Assembly: GCF_002761295.1 (NCBI RefSeq)
Contig: NZ_CP017881.1
Coordinates: 1,859,750 to 1,923,749, forward strand
DNA: 64,000 nucleotides
Direction of reading: 5' to 3'
DNA from: Methanohalophilus portucalensis
GTDB lineage: Archaea > Halobacteriota > Methanosarcinia > Methanosarcinales > Methanosarcinaceae
Part shown: positions 1 through 7,897 of the stretch, piece by piece
How positions within the stretch are numbered: the stretch's first letter is position 1
Layout: every line of letters begins with the position of its first letter
The notes under the pieces: model-generated
Told to the model about the DNA's origin: nothing
The model's database searches: none
What the model saw: the letters and a program-made list of their open reading frames with translations, nothing else
Translations under genes and position numbers: made by a program

Positions 1-699
1 ACCATTTCAAGTACATACGGGGATGTGGAGTGTTTTATTGGTAAAACCAGGGGTATCAACTTTGCCTTCATACCCAGACATTCGATATCAGGGCCGCATA
101 TCCCTCCTCACAGGATCAACTATCATGCCATAATATGTGCAGTAAAAAAACTTGGCATCAAACAGGTAATAGCCACAAATTCTGTAGGTTCCATGAAAGG
201 CCACCCTACAGGCTCGTTTTTTATCCCTGATGATTTCATTGATTTTACTAAAGGGCGCGAATCCACATATTATCATAACCAGACCGTACATGTGGACATG
301 AACCAACCATACTGCCCAAGGCTCAGAGAATCTCTCATGAATGCTTTGCAAGAAAACAGGGAAGACCTCTTTGAAGGAACATACGTATGTACTGAAGGGC
401 CACGTTTTGAAACAAAAGCAGAGATACAAATGATGGCTTCATTTGGGGATGTTGTAGGTATGACCGGCCTGCCGGAAGTTATACTTGCCCGTGAAATGAA
501 AATATGTTATGCCTCAATATGTACAGTTACCAACCCTGCATGTGGCATGGAAAATGAAAGATTGACCGCAGATGAAGTGGTTGGTGTACTTAAAAAACGG
601 GAAAAAGTACTATTTGATCTTATTATCAACACATTCCTTTGTATGGATGAGAAAAGGACATGTATATGCAGCCTGGCAAAAGATCAGGCATGTCTTTAA
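1..699 (+). CDS. Purine nucleoside / methylthioadenosine (inosine) phosphorylase, 5'-truncated
   Basis: The frame is open from base 1, so the gene begins outside the window; 232 residues are visible and an internal GTG at 25 is not the start. The fold is the MTAP/PNP phosphorylase family: RH pair of the phosphate site at visible residues 26-27, the NSVGS and EGPRFET motifs, then GMTGLPE near the ribose pocket. These enzymes split methylthio- or purine nucleosides with phosphate in nucleoside and methionine salvage. In the base-recognition loop the protein has VTNPAC, with Asn where strict MTA phosphorylases have Asp. That favours a 6-oxopurine such as methylthioinosine, by family knowledge. 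The extreme C-terminus has an unusual Cys-rich tail (CICSLAKDQAC). Confidence 0.85.
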   Translation, partial: TISSTYGDVECFIGKTRGINFAFIPRHSISGPHIPPHRINYHAIICAVKKLGIKQVIATNSVGSMKGHPTGSFFIPDDFIDFTKGRESTYYHNQTVHVDMNQPYCPRLRESLMNALQENREDLFEGTYVCTEGPRFETKAEIQMMASFGDVVGMTGLPEVILAREMKICYASICTVTNPACGMENERLTADEVVGVLKKREKVLFDLIINTFLCMDEKRTCICSLAKDQACL

Positions 700-701
700 G
701 A

Positions 702-1526
702 TCAGACAACATCCTTAGATGTATCAATATGGACTCCGTCTGCCACATTGAACTTGATAACATCAGAAGTAGGTACCATACCCCTGATCTTCGGGATTGA
801 GAGTTTGTTTATTATTTGATCCGATGATCTTTCAATGAGTACGTCAAATATCACATCTGCAGAATTGAAGAGATCACTTTCAAGTGCTTCAGGACTACTT
901 CTTTTAAGGCTGTAAAGGTAGGTTTGGGAAGCCATCTGTTTTGTTGTTTCATAGAGCATGTTTAATAGACGTTTTACCAGGCCTCTATGGACATTAAGAT
1001 TGGTATAAAAGGAAAAAGTATCAAATATTACATTCACCTCATCATCCTCCGCATCCAGAGCAATATTCTGTAGATTGTATTCGGTGAATTCTATTATCTT
1101 CGAATCAACAAACTCATTGCCCACACTGCTGACCATTTCTCCAGTTTGCGTAAAGTAGTATTCTCCATAAACATCAACAAAAATAATATTGGATGGATCA
1201 AAGCCTAAGTTTACTATGTCCTGATGGATATATTTAGGTCGCCGACCCGTAGCAAAATAATAGGTTTTCCTTGTCTGAGAAAACTGGTACAGGAAAACCT
1301 CGGACATCGAGAGAGGATCTGCAGAAAAATAGACCAATGAACTTGACGGAAGACCACCACTGAGACTGTCATCAAGTAAGGATATGCCCGTGGGCATAAC
1401 AATAGATTTTGATTCATCAGCAGATGCACTTCCTGAATATCTATTTGAATTGCCCAGGACATTCTTGTTCCTGGGAGGTTGTGTCATTTGCTGAACTTCA
1501 AGATGTCCATTATTGTTATTCTGCAT
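702..1526 (-). CDS. KaiC/RadA-like domain protein without a P-loop
   Basis: 274 residues with the layout of archaeal KaiC-like RecA-fold proteins: a polar N-terminal tail (about 1-40), then TGISLLDDSLSGGLP, which aligns to the segment just before Walker A, and a Walker B-like strand (VNVIFDTFSFY). The Walker A itself is gone: residues 67-76 read FSADPLSMSE with no GK(T/S), so ATP hydrolysis is unlikely. It may be a regulatory or structural paralogue. It ends 2 bp from the convergent phosphorylase and is divergent from the helicase at 1675. The start at 1526 sits behind AGGGT. Specific function is unknown. Confidence 0.7.
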   Translation of the reverse strand: MQNNNNGHLEVQQMTQPPRNKNVLGNSNRYSGSASADESKSIVMPTGISLLDDSLSGGLPSSSLVYFSADPLSMSEVFLYQFSQTRKTYYFATGRRPKYIHQDIVNLGFDPSNIIFVDVYGEYYFTQTGEMVSSVGNEFVDSKIIEFTEYNLQNIALDAEDDEVNVIFDTFSFYTNLNVHRGLVKRLLNMLYETTKQMASQTYLYSLKRSSPEALESDLFNSADVIFDVLIERSSDQIINKLSIPKIRGMVPTSDVIKFNVADGVHIDTSKDVV

Positions 1527-1642
1527 ATCCTACCCTTCACTACTAACTATTAGTATATGGAGCATATTTATAAAACTTTACGCTAAAATATATTGAATAA
1601 TATTTGATTAAATATATATTACTATACGAAGAAGACGCTTAC

Positions 1643-1651
1643 TTTATAAAA
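1643..1651 (+). promoter_or_regulatory. TATA box for the helicase gene
   Basis: TTTATAAAA lies about 25-30 bp upstream of base 1672-1675, where the first ATG of the helicase occurs. This spacing would make the mRNA leaderless or nearly so if the 1675 start is used. The region 1527-1674 is a divergent, very A+T-rich promoter region. Confidence 0.55.
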
Positions 1652-1674
1652 GGGAAATACGTCTATCAGAGAAT

Positions 1675-4158
1675 ATGACCCTCTGGACTCTTCTCTATCC
1701 TTTAAAAGGAAAGGTCACAGTAATGCTGATTAAAGACCGAAAAAAAACTCCTGCAATAGTAGGTGAACTAACCCTGCGAAGTACCAGCGCAGGACCACGA
1801 CCCTTACGATTTCTGGTATCGAAAGATAAGAAGCAGGATTACCGTTCACCCGAGGAATTTATTGAGCTACTCAGACGTTCGGAGAGAATATTGATTACCA
1901 GGCAGGGAAATGCCAAAACCCACCAAAAAATTATCGAAATGCTCGGAGGTTTCCACCTTACGGGTGAAATGGTAGATGTGTGTCGTTTTTGTCTGCTCAA
2001 TAAGGAATTCAATTTTGTGAACAAGAAATCTATTTCTCATCAGGGAGAACGCATCTGTGAAACGTGTGCACAGGAAGAACTGAAACGAGCGCTGCGTAAT
2101 TCCCAATGCCATTATTCTGATGAGGCCATACAGCGTATATTTGATGTTTTAAACAAGACAAAAGACCTTGACCGCACCATAGGCATGCTAAATCCTGAAG
2201 AAATTGATTCGGAAGTTACAAGATACGACACAATAGCTTCAAAAGAAGATCAGAACCCATATCCAATAAATAAACTTCCAATATCCGATCAATTCAAGAA
2301 ATCATTATTAAAAAAATCTAAAACCCTATTACCGGTACAGAGTATTGCTGTACGCAAGGGTTTACTAAAAGGAAATAACCTGCTTGTGACCTCTGCAACA
2401 GCTACCGGTAAAACATTGATCGGGGAGATGGCCGGTATTGAGAATATTCTTAAAAAAAGAGGCAAGATGCTTTATCTTGTGCCGCTGGTTGCTCTGGCAA
2501 ACCAGAAATATAGCCAGTTCACTGGAAAGTATAAAGATTTTGGACTCCAGACCTCAATACGCATAGGAAGTTCTCGTATAAAAACGCGCAAAACGGAAAA
2601 AATGTCACGTTCTCTTGATACGGACATTATTGTCGGAACCTATGAAGGGATCGACCACATTATGCGTTCTTCCAAAGCAGATATGCTGGGTCAAATTGGT
2701 ACAGTGGTTATAGATGAAGTCCATATGCTGGAAGATGAAGAACGCGGGCACCGTCTTGATGGTGTTATCGGACGTCTCAAATATGCATCACCAGGGGCAC
2801 AGTTCATTTATCTTTCTGCAACAGTAGGAAGTCCCCACGCCCTTGCAAAACATCTGGATGCTGAGCTTGTGGAGTATGAACATCGTCCGGTCCCGATTGA
2901 GAGACACCTTATATTTTGCCCCCAGCAAAGCAAATTGAGAATAATGACCCGTCTTATACGTGAGGAATATAATCAGGTATCTTCAAAGGGTCATAAGGGC
3001 CAGACCATCGTCTTTACAAATTCCCGTAGAAACTGCCACCGTCTTGCAAATGCCCTGCCAATCCCGGCATCTGCTTATCATGCGGGACTGGCCAATCCGG
3101 AACGTAAAAAAGTTGAGGACAGATTTGCCTCCGGAAAACTTCCTGTGGTAGTGACAACAGCAGCCCTGGCAGCAGGTGTTGATTTCCCTGCCTCACAGGT
3201 GATATTTGAATCCCTTGCAATGGGAATTGACTGGATAAACCTGCAAGAATTCTTACAAATGCTTGGAAGAGCAGGAAGACCGGACTATCATGACAGAGGC
3301 GTGGTAGTTTTACTTGCAAGTCCTGATAAGACATACGGGGGCGGACAGGCCGTGACAGAAGACGAGATGGCGGTAAAACTGCTCAAAGGCCAGATGGAAG
3401 AAATGAATTTGAAATATGGCCAGGAAGAGCAGGAAGAGGAAGTACTGGCTTCGGTCGCGGTCACAAATTCAAAAGCCGACCTGAACTATATATGCAGCAA
3501 GATGGTGGAGGATATTGACCTTAATTCCATTGTAAATAAATTGAAAAGATACCGATTCCTGACACAGAAAGGCGATGCTATCAAATTGACCCGAATGGGC
3601 GGTATTGCAGCCCGACATTTCCTCTCTGCTTCACGTGCGTTCCTTATCCGGGATGCAGTACGTGCAGGTCAGGACCCGATCGAGATTGCAGCTAATCTAG
3701 AATTCTTCGATGCGGTTTACTTTAAGTTTGCACCCCAGATATCAGCAGCGCTGAACGTGAATATGCCATCCCGGGTATTTCAGGGAGCTGCTCTGGATAT
3801 TGTATTTGAAGGAGATAATCTATCCCAGCTGGAAGAGAAGATCCGGGATCAACTCTTCGAATTTGCTACTGATTTTTTGACATGCGGATGTAAAGAAAGC
3901 CCTTATTGTGGATGTGCTGAAAAGAATTTTTCCGAAATGATAATCAGGATGCGCGCTAGTGGTCGCGATCCAGAGAAGATTGCAGCCAGGCTGAACGAAA
4001 AGTATGGTATAAGTGCCTATGTGGGTGATCTTTATGGTTACCTTGATGGAGTTATCCGCAACCTTGATGCCATTGAAATGATGGCAAGTGCCCATTCAAA
4101 ACCGGATATAGCAAAACAGGCAAAGGATCTGAAAAAGAGTGTGGAAGCCGGCAGATGA
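1675..4158 (+). CDS. Archaeal SF2 DEAD/DEAH-box helicase with zinc knuckles
   Basis: 827 residues. An N-terminal archaeal extension carries a zinc knuckle (C103, C106, C128, C131), followed by the two RecA-like helicase domains: Walker A SATATGKT at 240-247, DEVH near 350, SAT, and motif VI QMLGRAGRP. A second cysteine group (CGCKESPYCGC) is near 740-750, followed by a helical tail. The order resembles Hel308/Ski2-type helicases, and the zinc-bearing version is a methanogen/Archaeoglobus family (DUF5814-like). Expected role: ATP-driven DNA or RNA unwinding in repair or RNA processing. An alternative start is Met17 (1723), preceded by GGTCAC. The TATA position favours 1675, while archaeal homologues should decide. 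Confidence 0.85.
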   Translation: MTLWTLLYPLKGKVTVMLIKDRKKTPAIVGELTLRSTSAGPRPLRFLVSKDKKQDYRSPEEFIELLRRSERILITRQGNAKTHQKIIEMLGGFHLTGEMVDVCRFCLLNKEFNFVNKKSISHQGERICETCAQEELKRALRNSQCHYSDEAIQRIFDVLNKTKDLDRTIGMLNPEEIDSEVTRYDTIASKEDQNPYPINKLPISDQFKKSLLKKSKTLLPVQSIAVRKGLLKGNNLLVTSATATGKTLIGEMAGIENILKKRGKMLYLVPLVALANQKYSQFTGKYKDFGLQTSIRIGSSRIKTRKTEKMSRSLDTDIIVGTYEGIDHIMRSSKADMLGQIGTVVIDEVHMLEDEERGHRLDGVIGRLKYASPGAQFIYLSATVGSPHALAKHLDAELVEYEHRPVPIERHLIFCPQQSKLRIMTRLIREEYNQVSSKGHKGQTIVFTNSRRNCHRLANALPIPASAYHAGLANPERKKVEDRFASGKLPVVVTTAALAAGVDFPASQVIFESLAMGIDWINLQEFLQMLGRAGRPDYHDRGVVVLLASPDKTYGGGQAVTEDEMAVKLLKGQMEEMNLKYGQEEQEEEVLASVAVTNSKADLNYICSKMVEDIDLNSIVNKLKRYRFLTQKGDAIKLTRMGGIAARHFLSASRAFLIRDAVRAGQDPIEIAANLEFFDAVYFKFAPQISAALNVNMPSRVFQGAALDIVFEGDNLSQLEEKIRDQLFEFATDFLTCGCKESPYCGCAEKNFSEMIIRMRASGRDPEKIAARLNEKYGISAYVGDLYGYLDGVIRNLDAIEMMASAHSKPDIAKQAKDLKKSVEAGR

Positions 4159-4214
4159 AATGCAAAACATATTAAGGCATAAGGTTTATGAAATCTGGAA
4201 ACGAGGACAAGGTT

Positions 4215-4586
4215 ATGGCTGAGGAAAAAAAAGAAGGGCAATCCCAAAAAAAGAATATGAAAATTAAGTTGCATAAACCAGAGCATTTCAATCAGGTATA
4301 CGCCATCGGGGCAATGGGGGGACACAGTCCCTATGATTTCAGGATATGTTTTTATAATGATACCCCTCGCGGAGTATCAAATGACAATGAACAGGTTATA
4401 GAGCGTAACTTAGAATCAGAAGTAATCCTGTCACCTCTGGCCGCACTGGAACTCTCCAGATGGCTCGACCAACACATCAAGGAATATGAAACTGCTTTTG
4501 GCCCGATTTCCAGAAAAAGTGCGCAAAGTACTTCTACCAAAAAGCCGGTAGATGATGACAGTTCACATCTTCAGGGGTATATCTGA
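4215..4586 (+). CDS. DUF3467 family protein
   Basis: A 123-residue protein with a charged Lys/Glu-rich head and then the compact DUF3467 pattern: VYAIGAMGGHSPYDFRICF, a short variable strand, VILSPLAALELSRWLDQHIKEYE. Such proteins are small cytosolic proteins of unknown function found in bacteria and archaea. An upstream ATG at 4188 would add nine residues, but GAGG at 4203-4206 lies 8 bp before 4215, so 4215 is preferred. It follows the helicase by 56 bp and could share its transcript. The C-terminal tail is Ser/Thr-rich and probably disordered. Confidence 0.75.
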   Translation: MAEEKKEGQSQKKNMKIKLHKPEHFNQVYAIGAMGGHSPYDFRICFYNDTPRGVSNDNEQVIERNLESEVILSPLAALELSRWLDQHIKEYETAFGPISRKSAQSTSTKKPVDDDSSHLQGYI

Positions 4587-4596
4587 ACAGGTAGCA

Positions 4597-4610
4597 AATA
4601 TATTTAAACC
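4597..4610 (+). promoter_or_regulatory. TATA-like element upstream of the Sm-like gene
   Basis: AATATATTTAAACC would give a transcript with about an 80-nt leader. A second TATA-like stretch at 4678-4691 (CTATATTTAAAAAT) would start transcription almost at the gene. The sequence does not decide between them. Confidence 0.4.
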
Positions 4611-4715
4611 TGCAGGATTATAATCGTTAGGCATAAATAGGGGAGACTACAGTTTACATTCGCGTATTTTAACTTAATCTATATTTAAAAATAATATTTG
4701 TGTGAGGATTTTATT

Positions 4716-4943
4716 TTGTTCCCGAATAAGAAGGTACAGAAACTTGTTGGATCCAGAATTCAGGTTGAAATGAAAGGTGACCACAGTTTACTTGATGGTA
4801 TTCTGAAAAGCGCCGATGATTATATGAATCTCCATCTGGAAGACACGTTTGAGATGGTTGAAGAGGAGCGTCAGCGTTCATTGGGCTCTGTAGTATTGAG
4901 AGGAAACAACATTATCTTGATCGTACCGGCTGAAACACAATAA
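4716..4943 (+). CDS. Archaeal Sm-like (LSm) RNA-binding protein
   Basis: A 75-residue protein with Sm1 (GSRIQVEMKGDHSLLDGILKSADDYMNLHL) and Sm2 (GSVVLRGNNIILI) motifs spanning almost all of it, typical of the heptameric archaeal SmAP ring that binds U-rich RNA. The true start is most likely TTG at 4716: TGAGG at 4703-4707 lies 8 bp ahead and archaeal homologues begin at this FPNKKVQKL segment. A longer frame from TTG 4698 would add six residues with no ribosome site. In many archaea this gene is followed by rpl37e; here it is followed by a winged-helix gene instead. Confidence 0.9.
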   Translation: MFPNKKVQKLVGSRIQVEMKGDHSLLDGILKSADDYMNLHLEDTFEMVEEERQRSLGSVVLRGNNIILIVPAETQ

Positions 4944-4957
4944 TTCACGGGTTATTC

Positions 4958-5302
4958 ATGGAAATTGAAGAAGAGGCATTGAGTCTAATTCGCAAGCATC
5001 ATGACGGCGTATATCAGAATGAGCTATGGAAGGACCTAAACATTGATAGTCGTAAGTGCTCCCGCCTGATTTCCCGCATGATGAAAGAAGGAAAGATTAT
5101 CAGGGAACCAGCTGTAGCTAACGGGTCACGCACCTATCTTATTAAAGCGACAACACCGGATGAGAAATCCTATGAACTTATGCTTGCAGCAGGAATGTTC
5201 TCTCCGTGTACAGGTTGCAGGCTTGCGTGCCACCCCGAACATTGCGAATCTCTTACAGAATGGATATTAAGGCTTGTCAAGGAAAAACAAAATCAGGCCT
5301 GA
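4958..5302 (+). CDS. Winged-helix protein with a C-terminal four-cysteine cluster
   Basis: 114 residues. The first 60 form a winged helix (EEEALSLIRKHHDGVYQNELWKDLNI, then SRLISRMMKEGKIIREP, then a wing ending TYLIKA). The tail holds C84-x2-C87-x3-C91-x4-C96, a spacing suited to a metal ion or Fe-S cluster. It lies 14 bp after the Sm-like gene, so co-transcription is likely. Similar small wHTH-plus-Cys proteins recall the Rpc34/TFE-type winged helices that carry an Fe-S cluster, but this is a resemblance, not an assignment. A transcriptional or RNA-polymerase-associated role is inferred. Confidence 0.7.
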   Translation: MEIEEEALSLIRKHHDGVYQNELWKDLNIDSRKCSRLISRMMKEGKIIREPAVANGSRTYLIKATTPDEKSYELMLAAGMFSPCTGCRLACHPEHCESLTEWILRLVKEKQNQA

Positions 5303-5361
5303 CAAAAACTATATATACTAGTAACGTATAGTAGGGTCGCTTTTAGATAGCGGCCAACTGT

Positions 5362-5436
5362 GCTCCGATAGTGTAGTCCGGCCAATCATTCCGGCCTTTC
5401 GAGCCGAAGACTCGGGTTCGAATCCCGATCGGAGCA
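5362..5436 (+). tRNA. tRNA-Glu (anticodon TTC)
   Basis: Acceptor arms GCTCCGA/TCGGAGC pair over 7 bp; the anticodon loop is CTTTCGA, giving TTC at 34-36. The T-arm has GGTTCGAATCC, discriminator A is at 5436 and CCA is encoded at 5437-5439. A TATA-like ACTATATATACT lies at about 5308-5319, a normal promoter distance. Confidence 0.95.
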
Positions 5437-5439
5437 CCA

Positions 5440-5723
5440 TACATCTCTTTCGTAGTTCTGTGACATACTGTTTCTTTTCATAATTATGAATAAGAAGTAA
5501 GGATTCTTTTTCCCACTTCCCAAAATCAATCCATTTAGTATTTAAACAAGGATGCTGGAGCGCTGTAGAAATGCCATTAACAATCAGACCTATTATCTAA
5601 AGAGCAGCCACATCCTGCATTTTATAAAATTACATTTACCAAAAAAATCTCTGCATATTTTATACAGAAATTGAAAATGGCTTAAATGCAATTGATTTCA
5701 CTTCTAATTTTAATGGAAGAAAA
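5440..5723. other. Intergenic, no gene recognised
   Basis: A+T-rich spacer between tRNA-Glu and the end of the DUF1699 gene. Only very short open frames occur, none with a ribosome binding site and recognisable sequence. Confidence 0.6.
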
Positions 5724-5996
5724 TTATTTATCTATAACTTCCATATATTTTATGACCTTTGTTCCCTTCAAATCCCCTTTAAGTAATTCCACTCCCTGCA
5801 TTTTCAGTATTTTTGGCACGTTTCCTGAAAGGGACTTCATGTAAGAAGGCGGAATCTGGGCTGCTTTGAGATTTGGACAATGTTTGAGTATTTCCAGAAT
5901 ATCTATGTCGCTTGGTCTGAACGAAAAGTGGATGAAATTTTCATCTTCGCCCAGTCTGTTAATTTCATTTCTTGAATTCAACATTCTTATTTTCAA
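5724..5996 (-). CDS. DUF1699 family methanogen protein
   Basis: A 90-residue protein of the Methanosarcinales-specific DUF1699 family: an N-terminal KIRMLNSRNEI segment, then HFSFRPSDIDILEILKHCPNLKAAQIPPSY and the C-terminal EGLKGD-like strand (GVELLKGDLKG). Family members are small, often multicopy and uncharacterised. The start is probably TTG at 5996, giving MKIRMLNSRNE like its relatives, with GGGGGT about 10 bp upstream. The longer frame from 6065 has no support. It is separated from its neighbours, so probably monocistronic. Confidence 0.75.
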   Translation of the reverse strand: MKIRMLNSRNEINRLGEDENFIHFSFRPSDIDILEILKHCPNLKAAQIPPSYMKSLSGNVPKILKMQGVELLKGDLKGTKVIKYMEVIDK

Positions 5997-6183
5997 ATAA
6001 TATACCCCCATATACAATTTTACAGCATAGATTATAAACTTTATTATTGCAATTTTTAGAAACAAAGTTACTTTCTATGAATAATTGTATTGAGGAATTA
6101 GTAAAAATAGTTAGCATTACCGCCGATACGACGGCAATGATCAATAAATATAATAATTGTAAAATTCAGTACCTAAAGTTATT

Positions 6184-6432
6184 TCAACAGGTTGGTGCTT
6201 CTAACACCTCTCTGACATCACTCATTTTCTGGAGATAACCTGCCCCCAGATTTGTAATTAAATAGCGATTTGATGCTTTTGTGATAAGTCCCTGATCTAT
6301 AAGAGCTTCAAGGTAATTATCTGCACGATTAAAATTCAGATTTGCCTTATATACGATAGAAGTTTTTGTTGCTTCTGTTCTCTGTACAACTTTAAGTATG
6401 TCTATCATAATTTCGAGTTTACCACGTCTCAT
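6184..6432 (-). CDS. Small winged-helix regulator (HTH_45-like)
   Basis: An 82-residue archaeal winged helix. Its core is KLEIMIDILKVVQ, a recognition helix around FNRADNYLEALIDQGLI and a wing (RYLITNLGAGYL), the usual pattern of single-domain HTH_45 DNA-binding proteins. The start at 6432 is set by GGTGGT five bases upstream; a longer frame to 6582 lacks a ribosome site and its extra residues are low-quality. It is divergent from the aldo/keto reductase at 6630, with about 200 bp between them, so it may regulate that gene or itself. This is inference only. Confidence 0.7.
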   Translation of the reverse strand: MRRGKLEIMIDILKVVQRTEATKTSIVYKANLNFNRADNYLEALIDQGLITKASNRYLITNLGAGYLQKMSDVREVLEAPTC

Positions 6433-6629
6433 GTGTACCACCACTTGCAATTCATAATGAATATGAATTTGCTTGCAATATACTATCTGTGCAAAATTAC
6501 TATAAATAACTTGTGAATTTTTAAAAATGTCATACTCATCATTATTATGTACTAAAGGTTCGTAAGAATCATCAGAACGCAATAGTCAGAATACCAAAGC
6601 TTATTATCGCCGAAATACCACATTTGAGC

Positions 6630-7766
6630 ATGTTATACCGTACACTTGGAAAAACAGGTGAGAAAGTTTCATCCCTTGGGCTGGGTTGTATGCGGCTGCC
6701 CACCATAGACGGCGATCCAGGGCACATTGATGAGCAAAGAGCTTGCGAGATAATTCACTATGCCATTGACCAGGGCATAAATTATCTTGATACCGCATAC
6801 CCCTACCATGAAGGTAAAAGTGAACCCATGCTGGCTAAAGCGTTGCAAAATGGTTACAGAGACAAAGTAAATATTGCCACCAAAATGCCATCATGGAACA
6901 TTGAAAGCCGGGAAGACATGGATCTTTACTTTGATGAACAGCTTGAAAGGCTTGGTACAGATTACGTTGATTTCTATCTAATTCATACTCTCAACCGGGA
7001 TTTTTGGCCAAAACTATTGGAACTTGGCCTGTTTGATTTCCTTGATCAGATTAAAAAAGATGGAAGAGCTCGTTATGTGGGATTTTCTTTCCACGATGAG
7101 ACCTCTTTATTCAAGGAAATCGTTGATGCCTACCCCTGGGATGTCTGTCAGATCCAGTACAACTACCTTGACATCGATTATCAGGCAGGCCACGAAGGTT
7201 TACTTTATGCAGCATCGCGAAACCTTGGAGTGATAATCATGGAGCCTTTAAGGGGAGGCTGCCTGGCCGATATGGTACCAGATGACATTATGAAAATCTG
7301 GGACAAAAGCGAAGTCAAACGTACCCCGGCAGAATGGGGATTGAGCTATATCTGGGATCTTGAACAGGTAAGTATGGTCTTAAGCGGTATGAGCAATCTC
7401 GAGCAACTGAAAGAAAATCTAGCAACAGCAAATAAGGCATTGCCACATTCCCTGACTGAAAAAGACCATTCACTGATACGTGAGGTACGGGAAATCTACC
7501 GCGACAAACTTGTTGTTGATTGCACAGGTTGCAGGTATTGCCTGCCATGTCCTGCAGGTGTGCAGATCCCCCTCAATTTCAAGTACCTCAATAATGCTAT
7601 GCTTTATGAAAATATAGAAGATGCCAGCAGGGCTTATGCATCCCACGTAGGAGATGAACGTAAGGCATCAAACTGCATAGATTGCGGACAATGTGCAGAG
7701 CGCTGCCCCCAGGAAATACCCATTCCGGAAATGCTTGCAGAAGTCACAAGGTTACTGGAAAAATAA
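6630..7766 (+). CDS. Aldo/keto reductase with a C-terminal 2x[4Fe-4S] ferredoxin domain
   Basis: A 378-residue enzyme. Residues 1-280 form the aldo/keto reductase barrel with its catalytic set visible: Asp in LDTAYPYHEG, Lys in ATKMP and His in LIHTLN. The C-terminus has two cysteine clusters, CTGCRYCLPCP (about 298) and CIDCGQCAERCP (about 348), typical of bacterial-type ferredoxin 4Fe-4S pairs. Such fused reductases are common in methanogens and clostridia and are thought to reduce carbonyls using ferredoxin-linked or NADPH electrons. The substrate is unknown. The ATG at 6630 is preferred to the in-frame TTG two codons upstream. It is followed 130 bp later by a MATE transporter. Confidence 0.85.
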   Translation: MLYRTLGKTGEKVSSLGLGCMRLPTIDGDPGHIDEQRACEIIHYAIDQGINYLDTAYPYHEGKSEPMLAKALQNGYRDKVNIATKMPSWNIESREDMDLYFDEQLERLGTDYVDFYLIHTLNRDFWPKLLELGLFDFLDQIKKDGRARYVGFSFHDETSLFKEIVDAYPWDVCQIQYNYLDIDYQAGHEGLLYAASRNLGVIIMEPLRGGCLADMVPDDIMKIWDKSEVKRTPAEWGLSYIWDLEQVSMVLSGMSNLEQLKENLATANKALPHSLTEKDHSLIREVREIYRDKLVVDCTGCRYCLPCPAGVQIPLNFKYLNNAMLYENIEDASRAYASHVGDERKASNCIDCGQCAERCPQEIPIPEMLAEVTRLLEK

Positions 7767-7897
7767 GTTCTTTTCTTTTGAGCAGGGGACAAATTTGACA
7801 TTAAATGTTGCGTGCCTATTGCTTTTCCTTCCTGATAATAATTATACAATTGTCAGGCATACATTGGCAAAAAAGGTAAATTGAAAGGTAATAGATA

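Noticed and set aside
6047-6238. 63-codon plus-strand frame overlapping the small winged-helix gene
   Set aside because: It overlaps the 3' end of a better-supported gene on the other strand and has no ribosome site or recognisable motif.
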